Shown here piece after piece: positions 11,295-24,010 of a stretch of 64,000 nucleotides of DNA. A program made the position numbers and the translations under genes. The notes under the pieces were generated by a model. That model did no database searches. It had not been told where the DNA came from and was given only the letters and a program-made list of their open reading frames with translations. Position 1 is the first letter of the stretch. Each line of letters starts with the position of its first letter. Source of the DNA: Cymbidium sinense (Eukaryota > Streptophyta > Magnoliopsida > Asparagales > Orchidaceae); the NCBI GenBank assembly GCA_021442155.1, contig CM038225.1, positions 84,084,925-84,148,924 of the forward strand, read 5' to 3'.

Positions 11295-14200
11295 TCACCC
11301 ACAAATATGAATATGGATGAATCCTAAGCATGTATATACATGCAAATTAAATGTAATAATGAATGCTAAAAAGAAAGAATTTGCTTGGGATTCAAGGTTT
11401 TCATTAAGTAGAAAAAGGTCTCTTATCCAATTTTCATATGAAATGTATGAGAATAAAGGAATAAGTGATGACACCATTATTAACTAGGGTACAAGGTACA
11501 AGACCTACTTTTACTTAATCCCGCAACTAATATACCATTTATACCATATGTAAAAAAATGGAAAGAAAGAATGCAAAAGTTTATGTTGGTTGGTTTATTT
11601 TTTGCAATTTATGCCTGCAATTTCTTAAGTAATAGAATGAATGAATGGAGGTAGGAGATGGTTAACTACACTCAAACCAATCTATTCAACTCACATAAAA
11701 CTACTCTATAAATAAAATGCATATAAGTAACACACTTTCATTTTTGTTTATTGATTCATATACTTTGAAAATAATTTGGATTTAACAGTGATAATAGCCA
11801 CTCATATTTTTATTTTAGCCAAAACATGCAATTTGACATAAAAGAAACATTTCACTTTCATTTTGATTTTTGAAAAGAATGAATGCATGAAATTCATATG
11901 ACATACACATTTAGCATGGCGGGAAGGAACTAAAATGATGAAAGCATGTAAATACATTCACCCTAATTAATTCCTAAAGATAATCTTATGAATTAAGAAA
12001 GCTTAAAGCAAATCAAACTATTTTTAAAGAAGGTTTGACTTTGTTTTGAGTTTGATTTAATTTGAGAAATATGAGATGTGTTTTATGTTCTTAACCCATT
12101 CACACAGGTGTATGATATTTAAGTTCAATTTTTAGATGATTAGACCCATTTTATATTTTTATTAGGTTAAGGTATGAATTAAGTGCATTAATTACCCCTT
12201 ACCTATACCACCTTAGTATATTTAACCAAATAATTATGAGCCAATGAGATGACTTAAAACCTCACAAGTAATTTAAATTTGCAATGCACCTAAGAAGAAA
12301 GGGCCTAATTCAATTTTTCTCATGATTAATGATTAATTAAACTAAGGCATTTTAACTTAAGTAATTTTATAACCTCTCTCACACATGTGAATTGGGTTTT
12401 AATTTCTTTAATGTACTTAGGCTCTTGAACACCTAAGAATCTATCCAAGATATAGATTAATTAAGTTCTAGAAAGTTTTAGAATTTTATGAAATCAATTC
12501 AGAGGGTAATTAGTGAATTAACCCTTAATTAAGAGAGGATTAAGGAAGAAAAAAAGAGGATTTAAGGAATAGCTTAAGGGAAATGCCCAAAAATTATTCC
12601 CTAAATCTCTTATTCACTAAAACAGACCTTAATCAACTTCAACAAAGAATTAAGTCACTAATCAAACCCTTAATCAACCTTAATTACATTAAGAGAATAA
12701 TTAAGAAATGAATTAGCAATTTTCCCAATTAAGCCACCAATAAATTCCAACAAAATTAGGGGAGGTAGAAGTCATCCCTCAAAATACACTCAAGAAGTTT
12801 GGAAGTAATTAGTGGATTAATTAAAGGGTAATTAGCAAATTAGCATTCCTAATAAAACATAAAATCAGAGAAAGACAATATTCAAAACCAATTAAAATTA
12901 ATTTTATAAAATTCCAGATCAAAATATCTATCCAATGCAATTTATTTCATATTTTTCTAATTTTGCTAGGCTTAGATACCAATTTGTGAAGTTTAGATGA
13001 TTAATTAGAATTAACTAAAGCCTAATTATATTATTAATTAGTCGACTCTACGTGTGCCGCTGATGCGGCATGCACTTTAGTCATGGCACACCGGGATTAG
13101 GTATTTAACTCATCACATCATAGCACTTCATGGCGGCGGTGCTACACACTTTCTCCTTAACTGTCTGATCAAGGATCAAACGATTGAGATTAAAGTCTCA
13201 GATCAGAGGGAGAAAAATAAAGATATTACACATTTTAATCTCGATCGTTCATCCAAAATGCATGGATGGATGGTCAGAGATCCATCCCTGCTGCTCTCTG
13301 TGACCCATGGAGAACATCCATGTTTGAAGCCATGATCTGAACTTGATTGAGCTCGGATTGGGATGAAACTCAACCCACACCATCAACATGCAACCTAGAT
13401 CACATCTAATGACTAAGATCTTATAAGATTAGCATTCACTTCACAAAGCTCCAAACCATAGCTAGATTTAAGCTCCAAAAATTGCTAACCTCGTCAGAGG
13501 TGATCACCGATGCTCAATTCCATTGGAGAAGCTTCCTCTGGTTGAGGCAAAGCTTTGCTGAGAGTTTGAGGGGTTGAGGTTGAGTAACTTCTCCTATGGA
13601 CCAACTCCTCCAATTGAGCTCAGCTTTGGTCTAGGACACTCCTCCTCTACCTTTGGAGCTTGGGAAAGAGTTTGGGTGAGTTTGATTGAGCTCATTGATG
13701 GAGCTTGCAAAAGGGATTGCACTAATTTTGAGTGTCCAATCAAGCTGAGCTCCCCTATTTTCATTGTACGAAAACTGAGATGATGAACTTTCAATCTTTG
13801 TCTAGGAAGCTTGGGTTCACTTGCCAATGGCTCCTCTAGCTTCCTAACACTCAATCGATAATGGCACTAATGGAATGAGAGTGAATTTGGGGTAGTATAT
13901 CTTCCCCTAAGGCAATCAGACGGTCATGAGTGAGCTTGCCATTTTGATCTAATTTCCTTGATTCAGTGGGTTGTTTGAGCTATTAGAGGTGCCATGTGAT
14001 TCATTTTAGGTCAGGGAGTGGATTACTGAAGTGGTCGTGTGCTTCAATTGAGTGCAAGGAGGTTTTCCATGTGGCCATTTCCATGCACATGGTTGGTTTG
14101 GCCATTGGGTTGGGTGCACCACCCTCCCTAATGTTCACTTGATCCACTAGGAGAGTGCTAAGTGGATATAAAGAGGATTTGACCAAATTTCAAGTGGAAT

Positions 14201-16370
14201 TGGCCAAAATTTACTCTATAGCCTCAGGGTAAAATGGTCATCTGGCTGATTTTTGAATTTGGGTATGTTTGATATGTTGAGAAAATAGGTTTGGCCAAGT
14301 TACATTGAATTTGGAGTTGGTTTGATGTGATTTGGCTCATGTTGACCCATTTAGATCAAAATGGGTCAACTTGGGTCAAGTTGACCAATTGGTCAAATTG
14401 GGTCAAACCAAGGGTTGGGTCAAGTTCATATGACCATTTGAAATATTTTGGTGGCTTTGGTTTGATTCAATTTGGTTTATATTTAGTTTTGGTTCAATTG
14501 AGTTCATTTAGCTCAAATGGGTCAACTTGACCAAAAAGACCCATTTGACCTATTTGGGTTAGGTCAAGGGTTGGTTCATGTTTGGTTAGTCATATGAAAT
14601 GGATTGGTATCTTTGTTTCCAATCAATTTTGGTTTAGTTTGAATTTGGCTCAATATGACCCTTTAGGTCAAGTTGGGTTCAAGGTCAATTGGGCTAGGTT
14701 AGGACTAGTTGGCCAATTGAGGCTTTGGTTAAGTTCAACAAGTGATTCATAATGAATTTGACCCATTGGTTTCAATCAATTTGACATAGATCAAGTTTTG
14801 ACACATTTTGACTTTTTAGGTCAAGTTGGGTCAACTTAGGTCAAGTGGCCAATTGGGCTAGGTTAGGCTCAAATATTGATTTGGTTAAGTTCAAACATTG
14901 ATCATGAATGAACTTAGATTATTGGTTTCAGACAATTTGGCATATGGTGGATTTTGGCTATGTTAGGTTTTATTTTGGCTAAGTGTTGACTTGGTCAACC
15001 CTTAGGTTTGACTTGGTTTGAACCAATTTGAGTGATTGATCATCTCATGATGATTGTTGATCATGATGAGAGGCTTACATGGGCTTAGTTCAATCCAATT
15101 TGGTTAGGATTATAATTTGGCTCATAAGGGATACTTTAGGTATCTTTGGGTCAAGTGAGCCTAAGTGGGTTAAATGGCTTGGTCAAAGCTTGATTGGAGT
15201 TTGATTGAACTTGTATATGGACTTATGATTGAAATATAAATCCATTTGCAAGTGGTTTGAAGTCAAATGGGTTTTGGTTCATTTGACAATTTCATATTCA
15301 AAGGAAGAACATGAATGGATTTGGGTTTGATTTTTTATTTAGGTTTTGGTTAAGTGATTGAAGTTTGTATTTATATTTGGGTTCATGATTGCAGGATTGA
15401 TTGAATCATGAAGAAAAATCAATGGTTTGGCTTGATTTGGCTAAGTTCAAGATTTTGATTTAAAAGACTTAGGTTGGATTCTAATTGAATTTGAGTTTGA
15501 TTTTTGGAGTTAGTTTAGTTGTTTGAATTTAGATTTCATTTATATATGTGAATATAAATGAGAATATAAATGGGTCATGAGAAAATTTCATGAGTTTGAA
15601 GAGATTTGAACATGATCTAGGCTAAGTCCTCAAGAGAAAGTCGAGGTGACTTAGGAAAGATTTGTGAATTGATCTTGAATTTTGGATTTAGTTTGACTGA
15701 TTTGAATTTATATTTCATTTATATATGTGAATATAAATGAGAATATAAATGAGTTGTGAGAAAATTTTATGAATTTGAATTGATTTGAAGATGATTTTTA
15801 GGCTAAGTCCTTAAAGAGAGGATTAAGGATTTAAAAAGGATTTTGAATTAGGAATTTGAATTTTGAATTTGATTTGATTGATTTGAATTTATATTTTATT
15901 TTTATATGTGAATACAACTGAGAATATAAATGAGTTATGAAAAAATTTCATGATTTTGAATTGATTTGAAGATGATTTTTAGGCTAAGTCCTTGAATGGA
16001 AATCAAAGGACTTAGGAAAGATTTGGAATTTGAAATTTCAATCATGGGTTTCAATCCTATGGCATTGATTTGAGTTTGAAGAAAATCAATGAGGCTAAAA
16101 TTGATTTAGGTTTCAAGTTGATTTGATTTGGAGTTTGACTTGAAGGAAGGAAGTAAGGAAAGTGGTTCAACCTATAAGGTAGGTGGATTTTCCTAACACC
16201 CCTAAGGCATGACTTACTTCTATGGCTAACTCTTCTAAGTCTCTGGGGTTAGGTTGAGTGTTCACCTAATCACTAGATGTGTCTTAGGACTAAGGATCTC
16301 TTAAAGTCTAAGAGGAGTCCTATGTCTATGATGGAGGGGTTGAGAACTCATTCTAAAAATGGGGTCAATA
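11295..16370 (-). repeat. 5' part of a minus-strand giant LTR
   Basis: On the minus strand it starts TATTGACCCCATTTTTAG at 16,370 and mirrors 3,941 to about 8,735. The TTAGGACTAAG..CTAGATGTGTC box is at about 16,260-16,310, the GACCCA subrepeats at about 14,330-15,150, the GC-rich block at about 13,020-13,100, and CTTAGGCTCTTGAACACC at 12,417. It stops at about 11,295, where the plus-strand LTR ends. Its missing 3' part is probably 3,940 to 1,339. The two flanks overlap by about 95 bp of the same LTR sequence, so the junction is not a clean insertion. Short peptides shared with 5,601-5,882 come from this repeat relationship, not from a gene. Confidence 0.75.
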
Positions 16371-16374
16371 ATTA

Positions 16375-18252
16375 CCCTTTAATGAACTCTTACAAACCAC
16401 TTGATGAAGAGTTGTTCTAACTCTATAAAAGACTTCACTAAACCATTAGGTAGTTCGACGTACCAATATAATGCTACCCTTGAGAGGCTACTGACATACT
16501 ACCAGAGGAGTAATGCATCACTACCACCGGCGTTACAACAACTAGTTGAAAATGTGCTATGTCCTACCTTGGGTTCTCACTGCCACCAAAAACCTTGAAG
16601 GATGGTGGCACAAAACCCTTGGGGTATTGAACTACATCAAATTTCTTCGGGTAGGTTCTACCCTTTAGAACATATGAGCTACCTTAGGCTTATGTCAATG
16701 CTTCCTTTAATTACCGCTCCACCAATATTTTATTGTCTTTTTCATGCATGGAGGTGTTGTCTGTAACTTTTCTATGCAAACTGTTAGTGTCCTCATCCAC
16801 TAGAGTGCACTTGGGATGATCTAGGGTATGTACTAGCTCAAGCTTATTGGCCTCCATAGGGGAAGATTGAGAAACTAGGGCTTTGTTCTGTAAGGCTAGT
16901 TCCAGTGCCATCAACTCTTCCACTCTTGTCTCCATTCTATCAATCTGATCATCTTTCTACTTAATTTATTGGAGGAGGCATTGAGTTGAGTCTGATGCAT
17001 TACCTTCCTCAACTACATTGCCTTCCTGTCTAGGTTGCTCCCTATGCAAGAATCCTCAGGTATCTACCATGTGGACTTTTGCTAAGTCATCCAACATGTC
17101 ATCCTCATCGATGTTGAAATCAATCATACCCTCCTCTTGGTCGGACTGATCATCCCCGACTATCTTCCTCAACGTAGCTTGATAGTCTTCCAAAATAACA
17201 TCCAAATATCAGTCATCCACACGATCCAGTGCTACTGGAACATAGGCTGACTGGTGACTAACCAGTGGACTGAGTTCTACAAAAGTGATGCACTGAATGG
17301 TCCGAATAAGCGAAGTGCTAGTTCAAATTGACTCAACAATAGGGGTCATCTCATTACCCCATCCTTCCTTCTCTTCCAGACATAGTGGTGGAGCGACCAC
17401 GACACTCTTGGGCCACCATTCCTTCTTCACCACCGTTGGGATGGAAGGTCAAGCTGGGGAGCTTGGCCTCACCTCTACAAGTGGAGTAGATGAAGTGGGG
17501 GTACTTGGGATGTAGTCAGATCACCAAGGGGGAGCTCTCTCTCAAGATGTGGGCTTATAGAACTTGGTGGGGACTTCAGACGTTGGGATCTAAAATAGTG
17601 AAGGTGGTTGATGAGTGGAGCGGTGTACTGGGGGTGACACTGGCTGCCTCTCCGCTGTAGATCTCCTCCTACGACTCGAACTAGTGACTACTATCCTATC
17701 TAAAAGATCGACTCTGTTAGCTTGTCGATTGGAATGACCAATCAATGAAGAGGTCGTTGACTACTTGGCGAACCTCATCCTGTCCCTCTTGCCTACTTGG
17801 GCAATAAATTTGGCCTCAGTGGCCCTTTCCCTATGAATTTGATCTCTAACACTCCTAAGGATCAACCTCCTGATCATGTTACTTGGACTCGAGCATCAGG
17901 GCTCTCCCAACTCTCTCAAGATGAACTGCAGACCAAGATAGGGCCTCCTCCTCTCCCTAGCTGGTGTCTCATACTTTATAGATGGTGGGGGTAATGCAGT
18001 GATATTTTTATAGTCCTCCTCTTCTTCTAAAGTTGAGAGGGGGTGAAACCTATTGCCACCAAGAAGGGGAGAGGTCTCAAGAGGGGAACCCTCCTTTGCC
18101 TCTTTCGCCACACGCTCGTAATACATGGGGTATATTATCTCAGAAGCTAAAATAATCTTCCCCTTCAGGGGGGAAACTACAGAGGCGGTACTAGTGGTGA
18201 GGGAAAGTCCCTCACAGGTGACCTTGAAATGCTCAAATCCAAGGCCGAACAT
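16375..18252 (-). pseudogene. Ty3/gypsy gag, 5' half (decayed)
   Basis: A single minus-strand frame can be followed from the ATG at 18,252 to about 16,590, with about a dozen stops. It gives an opening of about 118 residues (MFGLGFEHFKVTCEG...), an Arg-rich part (IHRERATEAKFIAQVGKRDR), a Ser/Pro-rich part with SSRRRR, an acidic part (IDFNIDEDDMLDDLAK), and a coiled-coil-like part (METRVEELMALELALQNKA). Then comes gag text, TYPKKFDVVQYPKGFVPPSF. After one frameshift near 16,520 it continues GGSDALLL, VALYWYVELPNGLVKSF and IELEQLFIKWF, the typical start and middle of plant gag (PF03732-like). It breaks off within that domain at the LTR start (16,370); the rest resembles 1-1,330. Most early stops are TGA. 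The long N-terminal part is unrecognised; some Ogre elements carry an extra ORF before gag, so it could be related. Confidence 0.72.
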
Positions 18253-19010
18253 GATGACAGGGGCGGTGGTGAGTATGTCCTAATCTAGGCACAAATATAC
18301 ACCATAAGAGAAAAAGAAGATCAGCTTGATGGACGACATGGTGAAAGACTGACTACTCAAAAGAAAGAAATAAGGTTGGGATCTCTACTACACTATTAGA
18401 AAGAGAAAAGAGGATTAAACTTTGCTTTGTTATTGTTGACTTTGATTTTTGATTTTGAATTGGAACCATCTATTAACAAATTTGATTATGGTAAATGGGG
18501 TTCGTTGGTTTTTTGGAGAGATTTTAAAAACTTTAGAGAAGAGGCTATAGCTTTTAATTATTGTTGTTTGATTAATTTTGATTTTAAATGGAAACTCTCA
18601 TTTAATAAATTTGATTATGCTAAATGGGGTTCGCTTGTTTGTTGGAGAAGTTTGGAAGTTTGGAGAAGATTCTTTTGCTTTTGCTTTGGACTTCATTGAA
18701 ATTTTTAGATAATGTTGGATGAACATTGCTTTACCAAGCAAGTGGTAAGAGGTTCTTGATTTCATTTTATTTATATTTTGGATGATTTGTTTAGTTGACT
18801 TTCTTTTACCTATAGGGGGTCCAATAAGGGTTTTAAGACCTACTTGGAGTGAGGTCCTAAAACCAAAAGGATGTTGGCCACCCTTGCTTAAGGATGAAAT
18901 AAGCAAGGTGCCCAATAGAAATAATTATTGTCTTGGGCTCATATAGAATATAAGTCCACTATCAATGCTTGGAAATAATGCTTGACTACTAAAGATGGAG
19001 AGAGGAACCT
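18253..19010 (-). other. Retrotransposon leader, with a 129-bp tandem duplication
   Basis: Untranslated leader between primer-binding site and gag. Just inside the binding site it reads TTCCTCTCTCCATCTTTAGT, which matches the leader after the second binding site (43,110-43,137), so this stretch is family-specific. Positions 18,431-18,560 and 18,560-18,690 are a tandem pair (TTTGATTATG at 18,481 and 18,610, with AAATGGGGTTCG after each). The reading frames here (for example 18,598-18,915 minus, 18,427-18,699 plus) match nothing I recognise. Confidence 0.55.
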
Positions 19011-19028
19011 TCCCCAGTGGAGTCACCA
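19011..19028 (-). other. Primer-binding site, tRNA-Arg-like
   Basis: Minus strand TGGTGACTCCACTGGGGA. The plus strand, TCCCCAGTGGAGTCACCA, has the form of a tRNA 3' end finishing in CCA and differs at two or so bases from the plant tRNA-Arg end I recall (CCCCAGCGGAGTCGCCA). It lies 8 bases after the LTR end at 19,037. Tat/Ogre elements are known for tRNA-Arg priming. The identity of the tRNA is from memory and should be aligned. Confidence 0.7.
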
Positions 19029-19255
19029 AAAACATTTGTGGTGTTTTAATTCGGATGCTGGGTGGGCACCATGCAGATCTTAGAGAGCACTTATTGAAGT
19101 GATCGGGTGTGACTTTAAGGTATGATGTACTATCTCAAAAGATAGAAACATCGATTTATAATGAACCTAATCACCTAATAATGACTCCTAAGGTAGATGG
19201 GTCTTTGTATGTACTAGAGAACTTTCCCATGCTTTAATGAAAACGTAAAGCAAGA

Positions 19256-19261
19256 TTTATT
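19256..19261 (-). terminator. Candidate LTR poly(A) signal
   Basis: AATAAA on the minus strand, 224 bases before the LTR end at 19,037. Confidence 0.5.
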
Positions 19262-19526
19262 TTATGTTAGGTTCTTTATAGAAGAAAGCTTCCATAGTTA
19301 ATTACATCATATGAAATTGGATTTTTTAAGAATACTCTCGATTAAAGTAGCTAATTAAATCTCCAAAGATTTCAAGGTTAGACTATCAAAGGATTGGATT
19401 TTTTTTGGAAAATCAAGTGGGAAAGTTCAATTGGAGAGACTTATTTTTGGATTCCGAAGGAAGATAAGTAGAGAGTACTCATGATACTAGGAAGCCTAGT
19501 GAGCACTCCAATCTATCCTGTGGTGA

Positions 19527-19536
19527 GGCTTTATAT
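19527..19536 (-). promoter_or_regulatory. Candidate LTR TATA box
   Basis: ATATAAAGCC on the minus strand, 499 bases before the LTR end, followed by TCACC as in several other copies. Confidence 0.5.
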
Positions 19537-22500
19537 GTTTGAAGAAAAAAGTTTATTTTAATTTAAATTAAAATTTTATTTGAATGCTAGGGATTACAAT
19601 CCATAAACATAAGATTGTGGAAATGTCTAAGATGTGATGATTTATACTCATAGCCCAAGGAAAACAAGCAACCTTAGATCCTAAATCTACATAGCTTTAG
19701 CACAAGCTAGAAGTGCGACCTAAATCTAAGAGGAAAAGAGGACATAAGTGTTTACCTCGATAAGAGAGGATAAACTCATTTGACTTTTTTGGACTTACAA
19801 TCACCTGGAGTGGTCGCTAGCTAACTCCTCCTATGATTCAAAATCATGAAGAATAGTCTTATGTAATTACAAGATGGCTAGGTTGTTATTTAATTATGAA
19901 GGGAAACTAGAGTCCTAAACTAACTCCCTAAAAGACTAAATCATGACTGGCATGAGTATATGACTAAGACTGAATGCAAAATTTTATAAATTCGTATATC
20001 ATTTTGACATAATTTTTCAGACAATGGCTTGGGATAATTATGCCTAAATGCATGATGAAATACAATTATTGGCCAAATCAGCAGGAAGAGGTGTTCTCCA
20101 CTACAAGGGATGCCCTCACATGTCAAGCATTTCTCTATCGTGCAAGAGCAGAGACCTCCCTATTCAAGATTGGAAACTAGATAATATGTATGATATTGGA
20201 ACATACATCATTCAGCATTGGGGTTGCTAAAATTTTTAAATATTTTGATTATGACGTAGGCTTTAAGATGAGGTTGAGTTAAGATTTGACCGATGATTGC
20301 TGAAATTAATTATAATTACTTTAGTCCAATAATTTATCTAATTAAAGTTGAGTTAATAGTTATGTAAGCTTTAATTTAATTGAATAACTAACTAATTAGA
20401 TGATTAAAATTTGTTTTGATAATTAATTAGATTCATCTTAATTAAAGGCTAAAAAAGAAATTTGGTTGGTCAAAGTTTAATCACCAGTTAAATCAAATTT
20501 AATTAATTATACATTGATCATAATTGACTAAACAAATTAGAATTTGATTTAGTGTTTTAAGGAAACTAGCCAATTTGAATTGAGCTTTAAGTTAACTTAG
20601 TTTAGTGTGATTAGTTTAATTAATATCCTAATCAATGTTTAGTGGTTTAAATTGATTTAATAAAGTTTAATTTAAGGCTCAATTAATACCTGGTTGGGTC
20701 TTGTATAATTAATTCAATCAAGTTTATATTTAACTAAGTTTAAGTTTAGTTTGGTTCAAATTCAAATTGTGTTTGTTTGATTCAATTTAGGGTAAGGGTT
20801 TCAATCTTACCTTTTCTATACTTTATGTCTTGATATTTAATTTATTATGAATTTTTGAAATTCAATTCTAGTAAATTCTATTAATCTTTATATTAATGAC
20901 TTATTAAATCCAAAATGTATAATTTTTAGGGTTTAATAAATTCAGAGGATTTGAAATTTTTTCTTATGTCCTATGATGTTATTGAAAGTGTTATGACTTG
21001 GTTTTTTGTAAATTTTTGTAATTCCCATTATTTTCCATTTATTATTTAATTTAAATTATCTTAATGATTCAAAAATTTTATATTTTTTATTCAAAATCAT
21101 TTTGACTCAAAAGTTTTATGAGAAATGAGTTTGATTATTAATTTAATTTTTTTTTCAAAATTTCATCCCAATCAGAGATGTCTTTTCAGTGTAATTATGG
21201 TTTTAATATTTCCATCAAAACTCAAATTAAACCTAACACATTAGGAATTGATTGGGGCTTTCATTTTTTTTTTTAATTTCTCTCGAAGGATGAATTCAAA
21301 TAGGGTTTATTTAGAATTTTTATAATTTAGATTGATTATTATGAGTTCTCAAAGCTTAGGTCACTTAATTGATTTATTTAATTTAATTAATCCCATAATA
21401 AGGTCATTTTGAGGTTTAATAAGTTTAAGAGGATTTTAATATTTTTATAAGATTCACTAGTCATTTATAATGGTTTGAGCTATTTTGATTATTTTTCTTA
21501 GTTTTCTTGAATTTTAATTAATTATTTCTCAAAAATAGGCATTTGAACTTTAAATTTAATAACTTTTAATATGCTCATTATTTGGACTTGAAAAGGTAGA
21601 TGATTCATAGCATTAATTTTATTCTCTAGAAATTTTAGGTCATTATGACAAATATTTTGATATTAATAAAGGGAATTTTATTTTCATTCTTAGTCTTAAA
21701 ATATCTAATAAAAATTGAGGTTTTTAGGTTCATTTGATTTTTATCTATGAGTCAAATCCAATGAACCCTTATTTATAATATTTCGTTGAGTATTTTATTT
21801 GCTATAAAATTTTGAAGTTTCAGCCTTTTTAAAGTAATTTTAAAATCCAAAAAATCACCTACTTTCTACTTAGTCTATTCAGCACTGACTGTGCCGCCTT
21901 TCCCGTGTTGAAGGAATAATGGTCTACACGAGTGGTGAGTTGACATTTGAGCAAGAAAATGTTTTTATGTGGGATGATTTGGATTGTTTGATCATAGATT
22001 GAACATCTAGAATGAATCCACTAGTCAAAGAATACAAATTAAATTCCATAGGCCTTCTAATCATAGTCGTTCGTCCATATTAAAAGAGATTAGTTGGCTA
22101 CTATGTTGTCTCCCATAGGGACAGTGAACCGAACCTGAATGGATAGGTTTTCTGCCTCGGTTGTCCATCCAAGCCCTGACTTTCTAGCAATCTTCACTGG
22201 AAAATGAGATATTTTGCATGGGGAAGCTTTAGAATAAAAAATGAAAGAGATTTCAAAGAGAAATTTCTAAAATTGTGCAAACTTTTTTGTCAAACAAGAG
22301 AACCTATGCTTTTCTAAGTTTTTGGAGAGATTACCTTGTCAGACCTAACGTGCAATGGATTTTTCAATCCAAATATATGCTTAGGCATGAGATGAAGCTT
22401 CAAAATGGGTATGCCTTCTTGCCTTCCAGCTGATCTCCTTCTTCGCCATTGGCTGCTACCGCTTCACCAGAATTTGGCACTAATTTATTATTTTATGAGT

Positions 22501-22679
22501 GAAATGAAAGGAGGGTGGTATAATTTTGATTACAGGAACTCCAAGAATTATTTTGAGCGAACCAAGAGGAACCATGTGATCTCTTTCCCTCTCTTTGTAA
22601 TGGTGGAAAAAAATCACTATTAATGGTGGTTGGGGAGGTGATGGCCAATTAGGATGAGGCTTGGAGAAGTCAAATTTAG

Positions 22680-23410
22680 GGGTTTAGCTATTGCAGAGAC
22701 TGCTAGATGTTAGCCAAATGAAGATATGGCTTGTATTTAAGTGGACCATGGATTTTAACATCTTGAAATTGATTTTTCTCTCTTACATGGCCTCTATTGT
22801 TGACTTGAAACTCCACTCCACATGGGCTAAAATGTTATGCTTCATGTGACATACTTTGGGTGTGGTTTGAGTTTACTTAAGTTTGGTTGAGTTGGTTTGA
22901 ACCTCTCTTGACCCATTTGGCTCAAATGAGTCTAGTTAGGTTCAATGCATTGATTTAGCTCAATTAAGTTTTAATCGAGTTATAATTATGTTTAATTTGA
23001 TATTTAAAATGATTTAGAGCAATTGATTTCAATTAATTTGTTGTTGGTTCAGCTATTGTAGAGCCTACAAGATTTAGCAAAGTGGAGATATAGTTTTTGT
23101 TTAAGTGGACCTTGAATTTTAGCATCTTACCAATTATTTTTCCCTCTCCCATGGCATCTATTGTTGACTTGAAACTCCACTCCACATGGGAGCTAAAATG
23201 TTAGCCTTCATGTGACATACTTTGGGTGTGGTTTGAGTTTACTTAAGTTGGGTTGAGTTTATTTGAACCTCTCTTAACCCATTTGGCTCAAATGAGTCAA
23301 GTTAGGTTCAATGCATTGATTTAGCTCAATCAAGTTTATATCAGGTTATAATTATGTATGATTTGCTATTTGAAATGATTTAGAGGAATTTATTTCAATT
23401 AATTTGGGGT
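22680..23410. repeat. 363-bp tandem duplication in the 5' LTR
   Basis: CTATTGTTGACTTGAAACTCC occurs at 22,794 and 23,157. The similarity extends from AGCTATTGCAGAG (about 22,686) and AGCTATTGTAGAG (about 23,050) through GACATACTTTGGGTGTGG. The two units differ at scattered positions, so the duplication is not recent. Confidence 0.75.
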
Positions 23411-24010
23411 TGGTTTTGGTTCAAACCCATTTCGACCTAAATTGGGTTTAGTGAGTAGAATCAAGTTCATTTTGATCAAACAATCGATATGATCCAATTT
23501 AAAGTGGGTTTAAACTTTATTATGTTTTATTGAGTATTTAAAGTGATTTGAAGTAATTAATTTAGATTTAATTTTTATTTAGGCCCATTTTGACTCAAAT
23601 TAGTTCCAATGGGCCAAATAAGGTAAAATGGTCAATTCAATCAAATCAAGCTTAAGGAAAAGTTAAATTATATTCAAATATAATTTTAAAGCATTTTGAA
23701 ATATTTAATTTGGATTAATTTCAATTTATTTTGAGTTTTGGTTTAATAAAGGTTTGTTCGGGTTCACTTATACTAGATGACTCGATTAGGCTATTTGAGT
23801 CATCATTGAATTTAGATTTATACTTCTGTTGAGTTATGCTAGATTTGAGTTTTAATTGGATTTCGTCTAATCCAGTTGGGTTAGGTCATGCCTACTAACT
23901 TTAATAAATTTTAAGCAACTTTACAAATAATTATTATAACCTTTTAAAATACTAAAATTTAAGGTTTTTCTTTAAATTAAACCCTTTAGCCCCTTTTATA
24001 CTTCTTGAAG

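Larger units (their letters stand above)
19037..24010 (-). repeat. 5' LTR of the parent element (minus strand, 5' end missing)
   Basis: On the minus strand the LTR ends AACACCACA at 19,037, just before the primer-binding site. Going up it shows the palindrome (19,130-19,145), AATAAA (19,256-19,261), the TATA candidate (19,527-19,536), and the box with AACCACTCCAGGTG (about 19,800). Then follow AT-rich sequence (20,230-21,850), a GC-richer part with GTGCCGCC (21,890) and GACCCA/TTGACC words (22,860-23,900). The LTR start signature is not found, so about 0.2 kb or more of the 5' end is lost near 24,010. It has diverged more from the other copies than they have from each other. Confidence 0.65.

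Noticed and set aside
13574..13854. Overlapping 69- and 86-codon frames on both strands.
   Set aside because: They fall in the GC-rich middle of the LTR; equivalent places in other copies (for example 6,300-6,600, 27,000-27,300, 30,200-30,600) do not share the frames.
16401..16598. A 65-codon plus-strand frame.
   Set aside because: Shadow of the gag domain on the minus strand (DALLL, WYVELPNG).
17797..17994. Plus-strand frames at 17,297-17,515 and 17,797-17,994.
   Set aside because: They are opposite-strand shadows of the degenerate gag frame running from 18,252 to 16,590 on the minus strand.
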